Numbered from the stretch's first letter, positions 16,364 to 25,123 are shown. The stretch is DNA of 64,000 nt from Streptomyces sp. CB02058 (GCF_001905505.1 NZ_LIPG01000003.1:868001-932000); one strand, 5' to 3'. Numbers and translations: made by a program. Notes: a model not told the origin generated them from the sequence alone.

Positions 16364-17962
16364 ATGTCCCACCCGACCACGCCCTACGACCTGCTCATCA
16401 CCGGGGGTTCCCTGATCGACGGCACCGGGGCCGAACCCAGGTACGCCGACATCGGTGTGCGCGCGGGCCGTATCGTCCACGTCGGCGACCCGGATCCGGA
16501 CGCACGCGCGGCCGAGGTGCTCGACGCCACGGGGCTGACCGTCACACCCGGGTTCATCGATCTGCACTCCCACGCCGACTTCTCCGTACTGGCGCAGCCC
16601 GACGCCGAGGCCTGTCTGCGGCAGGGCGTCACCACGGTGGTGACGGGCAACTGCGGGCTGAGCCCCTTCCCGCTGGCGCCCGGCGAGGACCCGGCCGCCG
16701 GCGGCCCCGGCACCCTCGCGGGGGCGCAGTGGCGCGATCTGGACGGTTTCGCCGCAGCCGTGGACTCCGCCGCACCGGCCCTCAACATCGCGCCGCTCGT
16801 CGGCCACGGTGCCCTGCGCGCCGCGGCCATGGGAGACGCGCGGACCGTGGCGGGGCCCGCCGAACTCGACGCGATGCGTGCCTTCCTGGCGACGGCCGCG
16901 GAGCAGGGTGCCTTCGGGATGTCCACCGGGCTGATCTACGCGCCGGGGTCCTTCGCCGGCACAGACGAGATCGTCGCCCTCGCCGCCGAAGCGGCCCGCC
17001 GCGGGCTGCTGTACGCCACCCACATGCGGGACGAGGGAGACCATCTGGTCGAGGCGGTCGAGGAGGCGCTGCTCGTCGCCAGGGAGTCGGGCGTACGGCT
17101 CCAGATCTCCCACCTGAAGGCCATGGGGCCGGCCAACCACGGCAAGGTCGACACCGCGCTCGGCCTCATCGGGGCGGCGGTGGCCGAGGGCGTCGACGTT
17201 GCCTGCGACGTGTATCCGTACACCGCGTCCTCGACCCGTCTGACGTCCCGGCTCCCCGACTGGGCCATGGACGGCGGTTCGGCGGGGCTCCTGGAACGTC
17301 TCGGGGACCCGGAGACGCGGGCCAGGATCCTGGACGACCTGCGCCCCGCCGTCGGGCGCACCTTCCTGCCCGAGGGCGTCGTCATCGCCATGCTCGGCCC
17401 CGGCCGCTACGAGGACCGGGTCGGCGACAGCATCGCCGACATCGCGCGCGACGAGGACGTGGAACCCGCGGCCGCCGTCCTGAACGTGCTGGCCGCGCAC
17501 CAGGGTGAGGTGATGATCGTCAACCACGCGATGGCGGAGGACGACGTTGACACCGTGCTGCGGTATCCCGGCAGCGCCGTGGCCAGCGACGGCTGGGTGT
17601 TGCGGGTCCCCGGCGACGGACACCCGCACCCGCGCAACTTCGGGACGTTCGCCCGGGTCATCGGCCACTACGTCCGCGAGCGCGACGTGCTGGGACTCGC
17701 CGACGCCGTACGGAAGATGACGTCCCTGCCCGCCTCCCGCCTGCCCCTCGCCGACCGCGGGACCGTAGCGGCCGGGCAGGTCGCCGACCTGGTCGTGCTG
17801 GACCCGGCGGCCGTGGCCGACCTGGCGACGTACGCCGAGCCGTGGCAGTACGCCGAGGGGACACGGCACGTCCTGGTGGCGGGCGAGTTCGTCCTGCGCG
17901 ACGGCGGGACGACCGGAGCACGCCCCGGCCGCGTGCTGCGGCGCGAACCGGCCGCGGTCTGA
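16364..17962 (+). CDS. N-acyl-D-amino-acid deacylase (D-aminoacylase)
   Basis: A 532-residue amidohydrolase (amidohydrolase_3). The metal-binding DLHSHADFS (His68, His70) and the family's VTGNCGLSPFPL segment are present, followed by ATHMRDEGDH, QISHLKAMG and the C-terminal catalytic Asp in AVASDGW. D-aminoacylases release free D-amino acids from N-acylated forms; dihydroorotase-like relatives exist, but length and the motifs favour D-aminoacylase. The gene lies 74 bases after the transporter and probably shares its transcript. A 13-bp hairpin at 17970-18001 ends the cluster. Confidence 0.9.
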   Translation: MSHPTTPYDLLITGGSLIDGTGAEPRYADIGVRAGRIVHVGDPDPDARAAEVLDATGLTVTPGFIDLHSHADFSVLAQPDAEACLRQGVTTVVTGNCGLSPFPLAPGEDPAAGGPGTLAGAQWRDLDGFAAAVDSAAPALNIAPLVGHGALRAAAMGDARTVAGPAELDAMRAFLATAAEQGAFGMSTGLIYAPGSFAGTDEIVALAAEAARRGLLYATHMRDEGDHLVEAVEEALLVARESGVRLQISHLKAMGPANHGKVDTALGLIGAAVAEGVDVACDVYPYTASSTRLTSRLPDWAMDGGSAGLLERLGDPETRARILDDLRPAVGRTFLPEGVVIAMLGPGRYEDRVGDSIADIARDEDVEPAAAVLNVLAAHQGEVMIVNHAMAEDDVDTVLRYPGSAVASDGWVLRVPGDGHPHPRNFGTFARVIGHYVRERDVLGLADAVRKMTSLPASRLPLADRGTVAAGQVADLVVLDPAAVADLATYAEPWQYAEGTRHVLVAGEFVLRDGGTTGARPGRVLRREPAAV

Positions 17963-17969
17963 CGTGGCC

Positions 17970-18001
17970 CCGGCCGCCTCCCGGGCAGGGGAGGCGGCCG
18001 G
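17970..18001. terminator. Terminator hairpin after the D-aminoacylase gene
   Basis: A perfect 13-bp stem (17970-17982 with 17989-18001) with a 6-base loop, between two convergent genes; it can serve both. Confidence 0.85.
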
Positions 18002-18057
18002 CCGTCGGGGCGCGAAGACTGCCGGGACCCCACGGCCGGGAGCCCATGGCACCCTGT

Positions 18058-19122
18058 CTACGGCACCCGCGCGGTCCACTCCTCCGTGGCGAACTTCGTC
18101 CGCACCAGCTCCTCCGCCCGGGCCATCTCCTCGGCCGTGACCTCGCCGGTGGTCAGCCCGTAGCGGTCACGGAACGAGGCGATCATGTTCTCGATCACCT
18201 GCTCCCGGGCGAGCCCCGTCTGGCGGCGGAGCGGATCGACGCGCTTCTTGGCGCTCCGGGTGCCCTTGTCGGACATCTTCTCCTTGCCGATGCGCAGGAC
18301 CTCCAGCATCTTGTCCGCGTCGATGTCGTACGACATCGTCACGTGATGCAGGACCGCCCCCGGACCGCCGTCGGGGCCGACGATCCGCTTCTGGGCGGCG
18401 CCCGCGATCTTCCCGGCCTCGGTGGCGATGTCGTTGAGCGGCTGGTACCAGGCCTTGATGCCCATGTCGCCGAGCGCGCCCAGGACCCAGTCGTCGAGGT
18501 AGGCGTAGCTGTCGGCGAAGGAGAGGCCCGAGACCAGCGACTCGGGCACCGAGAGGGAGTACGTGATCGTGCTCATGGGCTCCACGAACATGGCGCCGCC
18601 ACCGGAGACACGGCGGACCACGGACATGCCGTGCTTCGCCACCCCTTCCGGGTCCACCTCGTTCCGCAGGGACTGGAAGCTGCCGATGATCACGGCGGGC
18701 GAGGCCCACTCCCAGACCCGCAGCGTGGGGGCCCGCCGCCCGGCGGCGACCTCCGCGGTGAGGACCTCGTCCAGCGCCATGTGCAGGGCAGGAGCCTGCG
18801 GCTCCATGTGCACCAACTGCCAGTCGTGTTCGGCCCACTCGGTCGCACGGGCCAGCGCCCGCCGGACGGCGATGCCGACGCCCTCCGCGGTCAGTCCGAG
18901 CATGACGGTCGACTCCGGCAGAGCCGCCGTGATCCGGGCCGCCAGCCCCGCGGCGTCGGTCGAGGAGGGAGCGCCCTCCAGGGCCCCGTCGATCGCGAGG
19001 ATCGCCTCGTCGGGTTCCAGGAAGAAGTCCCCGGCGACCCTCACGTCGCGCAGGACGCCTTGTACGACGTCCAGATCCACGACGACCAGCTTGCCCCCGG
19101 GCACCTTGTACTCGCCATGCAC
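18058..19122 (-). CDS. Lipoate-protein ligase-like protein (LplA fold, N-terminal accessory domain)
   Basis: A 354-residue protein of the biotin/lipoate A/B ligase superfamily. The N-terminal 90 residues (HGEYKVPGGKLVVVDL...) resemble the lipoate-ligase accessory domain that is C-terminal in E. coli LplA, so the domain order is swapped. The catalytic part contains TLRVWEW, VIIGSFQS, VVRRVSGGGAMF (about residue 180) and a Lys in EAGKIAGAAQKR, the lipoyl/biotinyl-AMP-binding features. It should attach lipoate or octanoate to a carrier protein. GTG at 19122 starts exactly at the conserved domain and has AAGGGA-like sequence 9 bases upstream; longer starts run into the isochorismatase remnant. 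Confidence 0.8.
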   Translation of the reverse strand: MHGEYKVPGGKLVVVDLDVVQGVLRDVRVAGDFFLEPDEAILAIDGALEGAPSSTDAAGLAARITAALPESTVMLGLTAEGVGIAVRRALARATEWAEHDWQLVHMEPQAPALHMALDEVLTAEVAAGRRAPTLRVWEWASPAVIIGSFQSLRNEVDPEGVAKHGMSVVRRVSGGGAMFVEPMSTITYSLSVPESLVSGLSFADSYAYLDDWVLGALGDMGIKAWYQPLNDIATEAGKIAGAAQKRIVGPDGGPGAVLHHVTMSYDIDADKMLEVLRIGKEKMSDKGTRSAKKRVDPLRRQTGLAREQVIENMIASFRDRYGLTTGEVTAEEMARAEELVRTKFATEEWTARVP

Positions 19123-19189
19123 GGCTTCGTTCCCTTCCGGCGCGCGGTACGGACCTGAGCCTGTCGCTCCGGCACCCGGCTCCGGCATC

Positions 19190-19390
19190 CGGAGATACGC
19201 GCACATTCTTCGTACAAAACACCCTAATGCTCGGCGTGGAGCACGGCCGTGCCGCCGCGGCGTCGGCGGCCATGGCGACCCGGTGGCCGACGCCGCGGCG
19301 GCACGGCCGCGCTCTCGCGGCACACGTTCGTGACCGTGCCGGTGATCAGCACGGTCTCGATCCGCGCTCCGTGAACAGCCCGTTCAGTGC
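19190..19390 (-). pseudogene. Remnant of an isochorismatase-family cysteine hydrolase gene
   Basis: On the minus strand the frame gives ALNGLFTERG, then a one-base frameshift, then IETVLITGTVTNVCRES, the strongly conserved core of isochorismatase/nicotinamidase-like hydrolases with the catalytic Cys. The next 23-24 bases read as junk, after which another frame resumes as GHRVAMAADAAAAR, matching the family's GYRVxMVADxxAAR. A final frame switch gives HAEH-stop-GVLYEE. The 5' two thirds of the gene are missing; the lipoprotein gene end at 19384 abuts the remnant. The junk segment is the inverted copy of the downstream AADAAAAR codons (see the palindrome). Confidence 0.75.
19244..19309. repeat. 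Perfect 24-bp inverted repeat inside the isochorismatase remnant
   Basis: Arms 19244-19267 and 19286-19309 are exact reverse complements around an 18-base loop. On the minus strand the downstream arm encodes family-conserved AADAAAAR codons, while the upstream arm replaces the expected ESSARDAxxLG codons. Because it lies after the lipoprotein gene on the same strand it could now work as a terminator for it. A second small hairpin (GACCGTGC/GCACGGTC, 19332-19356) lies beside it. Confidence 0.9.
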
Positions 19391-20121
19391 GGGGCCGGCA
19401 GCGGGTCCAGGGCGTTGGCGATGGTGCAGCCGCCCTCTCCCGGCATCCGCTGCACCCGCGACGGCACCCACACCTCCGTGGCGCCGGGGGCCACGCGGGC
19501 GAGCAGGCAGTCCTGCGGGTCGAAGCCGTTGCCCTGCACCGACAGGAGTACGCCGACGCTTCCGCGCTCCCCCGTCCTCACCTCGGTACGGATCTCCGGA
19601 TGCAGGTCCATGGCGGTGAGCGCCCGGCGCACCTCGGTCTCGTCCGCCCGGCCGCCCTCCGGCACCCGGGGAAGTTTCGCGCGGAGTTGCTCGTACGGCA
19701 GCGGGGGCGGTTCGGGCGCCGGGGCGAAGGCCAGCGGGAGGCCGTCCGGGCAGGCCACGTCGCCGGGCTCCTCGTCCCACTCCGACGAGGACGACACCCG
19801 CACCGAGAAGCAGCGCCGCACGGTGATCTCTTCGACGTCGAACCATCCGTTGTAGGCCGACCCCTCCGTGCGGACGACCACGTCGACGCCGTCCCCCTCG
19901 TGTGTCGAGGTACCCGTCAGCCGCATCACCTCCACGCCGTCGATGCCGGAGGCGGAGCGCCCGACCTCCTCCGCCGTGCGCGGGCGCTGGCTGTGCAGCA
20001 GCCGGCCCGCCTCCCTGGCCGTGTCCCGGGCCATGTCGGTGGCCTCGCCTTCGGAGGACTGCACCACACCGCAGCCGACGGTGAGCACCAACAGCGGGCC
20101 GAGCAGCAGGAGTCGACGCAT
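19384..20121 (-). CDS. Orphan lipoprotein of unknown function
   Basis: A 245-residue protein with a short signal peptide and lipobox LVLTVGC (Cys17), so it should be anchored outside the membrane. The mature part is acidic, has no motif I recognise and two or three cysteines (ITVRRCFSV, DVACPDG, DPQDCLL) that could form disulfides. It looks like many small Streptomyces lipoproteins conserved only in the genus. It is monocistronic, and downstream lies the isochorismatase remnant. No neighbour suggests a role. Confidence 0.75.
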   Translation of the reverse strand: MRRLLLLGPLLVLTVGCGVVQSSEGEATDMARDTAREAGRLLHSQRPRTAEEVGRSASGIDGVEVMRLTGTSTHEGDGVDVVVRTEGSAYNGWFDVEEITVRRCFSVRVSSSSEWDEEPGDVACPDGLPLAFAPAPEPPPLPYEQLRAKLPRVPEGGRADETEVRRALTAMDLHPEIRTEVRTGERGSVGVLLSVQGNGFDPQDCLLARVAPGATEVWVPSRVQRMPGEGGCTIANALDPLPAPH

Positions 20122-20482
20122 GCGGGTGATCGTACTCAGCCGGTGCGACAGGCAGGGGCGGGCGTACCTCCGTAAGGCCCCGGCGGGGGTGTACGCGGCG
20201 ATCAGCGGGCGGACGGGGAGCTTGCCAGAGGTGTGGAATGTCGGATTCCGGCTTTGGTATACGACCGGCGGGCGTCGGTGATTGCGCGGCGGCGGGCGGC
20301 CGGCGGGCGTGAGCCCCGCAGGTGGGGGGCATGGCGGGGCGGCGGTGTGGCCGTACGCGCGCCGTTGTCCGATCGTCACGTAAAACCTGTCCGCTCTGTG
20401 AGCTGAGGCCTTGCCTTGCGGACTGTATGCGAAATACGGTCTGCGATATTCCTTGATCACCCCTGGCTGGAGGTAGGCCCCC
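20122..20482. other. 361-base divergent intergenic region
   Basis: It separates the orphan lipoprotein from the Dpp-type operon. It contains a GGAAT-gtcgg-ATTCC repeat (20235-20249), a stronger palindrome at 20421-20441 and the ribosome site GGAGG at 20469-20473. I see no additional open frame with coding character. Confidence 0.6.
20421..20441. promoter_or_regulatory. Operator-like palindrome upstream of the oligopeptide operon
   Basis: GACTGTAT-GCGAA-ATACGGTC pairs at 7 of 8 positions around a 5-base spacer and sits in the most A/T-rich part of the region, 42 bases before the first start codon. Its regulator is unknown; GntR-type proteins bind sites of this shape. Confidence 0.45.
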
Positions 20483-22090
20483 GTGCGCCGAAAAGCGGTT
20501 GCCCTGGTGGCGGTTGCGTTGGTGTCCTTCACCTCGGGCTGCGCGTCGTTGCAGTCCTCGGCGACCGAGGTCGGTGGCGTACGCAAGACCGATGACCGGT
20601 CCGTACGCGACGGCGGGACACTCACCGTCGCTCTCAACTCCGATCCGGACAAACTCGACCCCACGCTCGCGCAGACCCTCGTAGGCCGCACGGTCTTCGC
20701 GGGCATGTGCGAGAAGCTCTACGACATCGACGAGGACGGCACCGTCGTGCCGCAGCTCGCCGCGTCCCTCCCGGTCACCTCGGCCGACGGACGCACGGTC
20801 ACCATCCAGGTGCGGCCCGGACTGAAGTTCAGCGACGGGACCCGGCTGGACGCCGACGCGGTCGTCACCTCGCTGCTGCGCCACCGCGATCTCCCCGGAT
20901 CGGCGCGCGGCACCGAACTGGCGCCGGTCCGCAAGGCCGAGGCCACCGGACCGCTCACGGTCCGGCTGACCCTCGACCACGCCTACGTCCCGCTCACCGG
21001 TGTGCTCGCCGACCGGGCCGGGATGGTGATGTCACCGACCGCGCTCGAGAAGTACGGGAAGAACTTCACCAACCACCCTTCCTGCGTCGGCCCCTTCCGC
21101 TTCGTCGAGCGTGTCGGCGGTGACCGGATCGTGCTGAAGAAGGACCCGAACTACTACGACGCCGACCAGGTCCACCTGGACGGCGTGGTCTACAAGCCCA
21201 TACCCGACGGCAACGTGAGGCTCGCCAACCTGCGCTCGGGCGATCTCCAGATCGGCGACCAGATGGCCCCCGTCGACGTGCGGAGCGCCCTGACGGAGCC
21301 GAAGCTCCAGCTGTTCAACTCGCCCTCGCTCGGCTACCAGGGCCTCGGCCTCAACGTCGGCAACGTGAAGGGCCTCGGGCAGAAGCCCGGGAGGATCGAC
21401 ACCCCGATCGGCCGGGACGTCCGCGTACGCGAGGCCTTCGAGCTGGCCATCGACCGCGACCTGCTCAACAAGGTCGTCTTCCAGGGCATGTACGAACCCG
21501 CCTGCGGCCCCATCTCCCCGCAGTCCGCCATCGCCCCCGGGATCGAGCCGCAGGACTGCCCGAAGCGCGATGTCGAACGGGCGAAGAAGCTGCTGAAGGA
21601 GGCCGGGGTGAAGACCCCGGTGAAGATCGAGCTCAAGACGTCCACCACCCCGGAGCAGGGGCGCGTCGGACAGGTGCTCCAGGCCATGGTCAAGGAGGCC
21701 GGCTTCGAACTGTCGCTGCGCCCCACCGAGTACGCCACCATGCTCTCGGAGACCGACGCCGGTGACTACGACGTCTTCACCAGCGGCTGGTCCGGCCGTC
21801 TCGACCCGGACGGCAACATCTCCAACTTCCTGAAGACCGCGGGCGCCATGAACGCCTACGGCCTCGGCGACCCGGAGATCGACAAGCTGATCGCGGAGGG
21901 CCGCAGCGTCGCGGACCCCGCGCGCCGCACCGAGGTCTACGACGAGCTCACCCGCCGCGTCCAGGACGCCCACGCCCTGATCTACCTCTACCGGCAGAAG
22001 AACTACGTCGTCGCCAGCAAGGACGTCGCGGGCATCCATGTCTACGGCGACGGACTGGTGCGGGTCAAGAATGCGGGGTACACCCGATGA
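20483..22090 (+). CDS. Oligopeptide ABC transporter, substrate-binding lipoprotein (SBP_bac_5)
   Basis: A 535-residue extracellular binding protein of the DppA/OppA class. The signal peptide ends in lipobox VSFTSGC (Cys20). Mature motifs include GTLTVALNSDPDKLDP, the family signature LKFSDGTRLDADAV and the C-terminal AYGLGDPEID region. It captures peptides or related solutes outside the cell for the permeases that follow. GTG at 20483 follows GGAGG (20469-20473). First gene of a five-gene unit in which every junction is a 4-base stop/start overlap, implying tight stoichiometry. Confidence 0.93.
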   Translation: MRRKAVALVAVALVSFTSGCASLQSSATEVGGVRKTDDRSVRDGGTLTVALNSDPDKLDPTLAQTLVGRTVFAGMCEKLYDIDEDGTVVPQLAASLPVTSADGRTVTIQVRPGLKFSDGTRLDADAVVTSLLRHRDLPGSARGTELAPVRKAEATGPLTVRLTLDHAYVPLTGVLADRAGMVMSPTALEKYGKNFTNHPSCVGPFRFVERVGGDRIVLKKDPNYYDADQVHLDGVVYKPIPDGNVRLANLRSGDLQIGDQMAPVDVRSALTEPKLQLFNSPSLGYQGLGLNVGNVKGLGQKPGRIDTPIGRDVRVREAFELAIDRDLLNKVVFQGMYEPACGPISPQSAIAPGIEPQDCPKRDVERAKKLLKEAGVKTPVKIELKTSTTPEQGRVGQVLQAMVKEAGFELSLRPTEYATMLSETDAGDYDVFTSGWSGRLDPDGNISNFLKTAGAMNAYGLGDPEIDKLIAEGRSVADPARRTEVYDELTRRVQDAHALIYLYRQKNYVVASKDVAGIHVYGDGLVRVKNAGYTR

Positions 22091-23040
22091 CGAAGTACCT
22101 GCTGACGCGCCTGCGTCAGTCACTCATCACGCTCTTCCTCGTCAGCGTCGTCGTCTTCGCCGGCATCCGGGCCCTGCCCGGCGACCCGGCGCTCGCACTC
22201 GCGGGTGAGGAACGCAGCCCCGAGGCGCTCGCCGCCATCCGCGAGAGCTACGGGCTGAACGACAACATCGTCGTCCAGTACGGCCGCTTCATCGGCCACG
22301 CCCTCACCGGCGACCTGGGCACCTCGTCCCGCACCGGGCTCCCGGTCGCCGACGCGATCGCCCAGGCCCTGCCCGTCACCCTGGAACTGGCCGCGCTCTC
22401 CCTGCTCCTGGCGATCGTGGTCGGCATCGGCGCCGGTGTGGTCGCCGCCGTGCGGCGCGGGAAGCCGGAGGAGTGGATCGCCAACGCGATCGCGCTGATC
22501 GGCCTCTCCATCCCCACCTTCTGGCTCGGAATCGTGCTCGTGCTCGGATTCGCCATCGCCCTGCCGGTGTTCGCGGCCTCCGGTTATGTCCCCTTCGGTA
22601 CGGACCCCGTCGACAACCTGCGCCGTATGGTGCTTCCCGCGATCGTGCTCGGCTCCGGCCTCGCCGCCGTCGTGATGCGCCAGACCCGGGCCGCGATGCT
22701 CGACTCGCTCTCCGCCGACTACGTGCGGACCGCCCGCGCCAAGGGACTGTCCCGGGGCTCGGTCATCGGCGGCCACGCGCTGCGCAACTCGCTGGTCACC
22801 GTGGTGACCGTGCTCGGCCTCCAGCTCGGCCACCTGATCTCCGGTGCCGTCGTCACCGAGCAGATCTTCGTGCTCCCCGGCTTCGGCAAGCTCACCATCG
22901 ACGCCGTCTTCACCCGCGACTACGCGACACTCCAGGCCGTGGTGCTCTGCACCTCCGCCGCGTACATCCTCATCAACCTGCTGGTCGACGTGGTCTATTC
23001 GGTCATCGACCCGCGCATCCGGCTCGGAGGTGCCCGGTGA
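22087..23040 (+). CDS. Oligopeptide ABC transporter permease, DppB type
   Basis: A 317-residue membrane protein with six hydrophobic segments. The N-terminal MTKYLLTRLRQSLITLFLVS and the motif GDLGTSSRTGLPVADAI are typical of DppB/OppB. The EAA loop around YVRTARAKGLSRGSVIGGHALRN contacts the ATPases. The start overlaps the binding-protein stop (ATGA). Confidence 0.93.
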   Translation: MTKYLLTRLRQSLITLFLVSVVVFAGIRALPGDPALALAGEERSPEALAAIRESYGLNDNIVVQYGRFIGHALTGDLGTSSRTGLPVADAIAQALPVTLELAALSLLLAIVVGIGAGVVAAVRRGKPEEWIANAIALIGLSIPTFWLGIVLVLGFAIALPVFAASGYVPFGTDPVDNLRRMVLPAIVLGSGLAAVVMRQTRAAMLDSLSADYVRTARAKGLSRGSVIGGHALRNSLVTVVTVLGLQLGHLISGAVVTEQIFVLPGFGKLTIDAVFTRDYATLQAVVLCTSAAYILINLLVDVVYSVIDPRIRLGGAR

Positions 23041-23927
23041 CCACCGCGACCACAGCGCTCCCCACCACGCCCGAGGCGGGCGGCCGCAAGGCCGGCGGCG
23101 GCCGGCTGCGCGCCCTGCGCAGGAACAGGCTCGCGCTCACCGGCGCGGTCATCGCCGCCGTCTTCATCCTGGCCGCCCTCCTCGCCCCGCTCATCGCCCC
23201 CTACGACCCGGCGCAGCCCGACTTTCAGAACGTGCTCGCCGAACCGAGCGCCGCGCACTGGCTGGGCACCGACGACCTCGGCCGTGACCAGCTCTCCCGG
23301 ATCGTCCACGGGGCCCGCGCGTCCATGCAGGTCGGTCTGCTCGCCGTGGTGCTGGCCTTCCTGGTCGGCGTACCGCTGGGGCTGCTCGCGGGGTACTACG
23401 GCAGGTTCGCGGACACGGCCGTGTCCCGCCTCACCGACACCATGCTGGCGTTCCCCTTCCTGGTGCTCGCCGTCGGACTCGCCGCGATCCTCGGCCCGTC
23501 GCTGACCAACGCGACCATCGCCATCGGCATCTCGCAGATCCCCGCCGTCATCCGGATCACCCGCGCCGAGACCCTCCGGCTCAAGCATGTCGACTACGTC
23601 GCCGCGGCCGTCGCCAACGGAGGCGGTGACGGCACCGTCCTCTTCCGGCACATCCTGCCCAACGCCACCTCGGCCCTGATCGTCCAGGCGACCGTGGGCA
23701 TCCCCGCCGCGATCATCGGCGAGGCGCTGCTGAGCTTCCTCGGCCTCGGTGTCCAGCCGCCGGACCCCTCGCTCGGCGTGATGCTCTCGGGCGCCCAGTC
23801 CTTCCTGGCGCCCGCACCCTGGCTGGCCGTCTTCCCGGGCCTCGCGATCGTCGCGGCGACGCTGGCCTTCAACCTGCTCGGCGACGGGCTGCGTGACGTC
23901 CTGGACCCCCGAGGAGGGACCCGATGA
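23037..23927 (+). CDS. Oligopeptide ABC transporter permease, DppC type
   Basis: A 296-residue permease partner. Segments HWLGTDDLGRDQLSRIVHGAR and FLGLGVQPPDPSLGVML are hallmark DppC/OppC sequences, and the EAA loop lies near TLRLKHVDYVAAAVANGG. GTG at 23037 overlaps the preceding stop (GTGA) and has CGGAGG 6 bases upstream. About 30 Pro/Thr/Gly-rich residues precede the first membrane segment. Confidence 0.92.
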   Translation: MTTATTALPTTPEAGGRKAGGGRLRALRRNRLALTGAVIAAVFILAALLAPLIAPYDPAQPDFQNVLAEPSAAHWLGTDDLGRDQLSRIVHGARASMQVGLLAVVLAFLVGVPLGLLAGYYGRFADTAVSRLTDTMLAFPFLVLAVGLAAILGPSLTNATIAIGISQIPAVIRITRAETLRLKHVDYVAAAVANGGGDGTVLFRHILPNATSALIVQATVGIPAAIIGEALLSFLGLGVQPPDPSLGVMLSGAQSFLAPAPWLAVFPGLAIVAATLAFNLLGDGLRDVLDPRGGTR

Positions 23928-25123
23928 CCGAGACCGTTCTCGAACCCGCGCGGAAGGCGGCGGCCGAGCCCGTCCTGAGCGTCCGTGACCTGTCGGTCTC
24001 CTTCCGCTCCGACACCCGCACCGTGCACGCCGTCGACGGGGTCTCCTACGACCTCGCACCCGGTGAAGTCCTCGCGGTGGTGGGGGAGTCGGGCTGCGGG
24101 AAGTCCGTCACCTCCATGGCGGCCATGGGTCTGCTCCCGCCGACCGCCCGCATCGGAGGGTCGATCAGGCTCGCCGGGCGCGAGCTGGTCGGGGCGTCGG
24201 AGAAGGATCTCCAGCGCGTCCGCGGCAAGGACATCGCGATGATCTTCCAGGAGCCGATGACCTCGCTGAACCCGGTCCTCACCATCGGCCGGCAGATCGG
24301 CGAAGTGCTGCGCAGGCACCAGGGGCTGAGCCGGAAGCAGGCCAGGGCACGCGCCGTGGAGCTCCTCGAACTCGTCGGCATCCCGGCACCGGCACGCCGC
24401 ATCGACGAATATCCGCACCAGCTCTCCGGCGGTATGCGGCAGCGCGTCATGATCGCCATCGCCGTCGCCTGCGACCCCGCCGTCCTCATCGCCGACGAAC
24501 CGACGACCGCGCTGGACGTCACCGTCCAGGCGGGCATCCTCGAAGTCCTCCAGTCCCTGCGCGAGCGCCTCGGCACCGCCATCGTCCTGGTCACCCACGA
24601 CCTCGGGGTCGTCGCCGACGCGGCCGACCGGGTGCTCGTGATGTACGCGGGACGTGCCGTCGAACAGGCCCCGGTGCACGAGCTGTTCGCCTCCGGACGC
24701 CATCCCTACACCCGTGGCCTGCTCGGCGCCGTGCTGCGGCCCGGCGGCGAGGGCAAGCGGCGGCTTCCCGAGATCCCCGGCCTGGTCCCCAGCCTGGACA
24801 GCCAGCCCGACGCCTGCACGTTCGCGCCCCGTTGTTCCCGTGCCGACGACACCTGTACGGGCAGCCGCCCGGGCTTCCGGGCCATCGATCCGGAGGCCGG
24901 AGCGGACGCGCCGCACCGGGCCGCGTGCTGGCACCCGTACTCCGGAGACACCGACGTGATCGACGGCACCGACGCGGCCGACGTCATGGACGCCGTGGAC
25001 GGGACCGGTGCGACCGAGCCGGCCGGGAGCGGTCCGGACGCCCCCGAAGCCCCCGCAGTTCCCGACACCCCCGCACGCCCCGAGGACCCGGCGCCGCGAC
25101 CCGACCAGGAGGCCGGACAGTGA
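23924..25123 (+). CDS. Oligopeptide ABC transporter ATPase, DppD type, with acidic C-terminal tail
   Basis: A 399-residue ATPase. Walker A is GESGCGKS (about residue 53), the signature LSGGMRQRV (about 167) and Walker B VLIADEP (about 188). The oligo_HPY extension carries the Cys-rich CTFAPRCSRADDTC segment, which in relatives binds an iron-sulfur cluster. Unlike usual DppD (about 330 residues), about 60 further residues follow, dominated by Asp/Ala/Pro with DGTDAADVMDAVDGT repeats; this tail is probably disordered. It forms a heterodimer with the next gene product. Confidence 0.92.
   Translation: MTETVLEPARKAAAEPVLSVRDLSVSFRSDTRTVHAVDGVSYDLAPGEVLAVVGESGCGKSVTSMAAMGLLPPTARIGGSIRLAGRELVGASEKDLQRVRGKDIAMIFQEPMTSLNPVLTIGRQIGEVLRRHQGLSRKQARARAVELLELVGIPAPARRIDEYPHQLSGGMRQRVMIAIAVACDPAVLIADEPTTALDVTVQAGILEVLQSLRERLGTAIVLVTHDLGVVADAADRVLVMYAGRAVEQAPVHELFASGRHPYTRGLLGAVLRPGGEGKRRLPEIPGLVPSLDSQPDACTFAPRCSRADDTCTGSRPGFRAIDPEAGADAPHRAACWHPYSGDTDVIDGTDAADVMDAVDGTGATEPAGSGPDAPEAPAVPDTPARPEDPAPRPDQEAGQ

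Noticed and set aside
19244..19309. Ordinary rho-independent terminator interpretation of the 24-bp palindrome
   Set aside because: The arms coincide with codons of a decayed isochorismatase gene, so mutation history explains the structure better; terminator function may be secondary.
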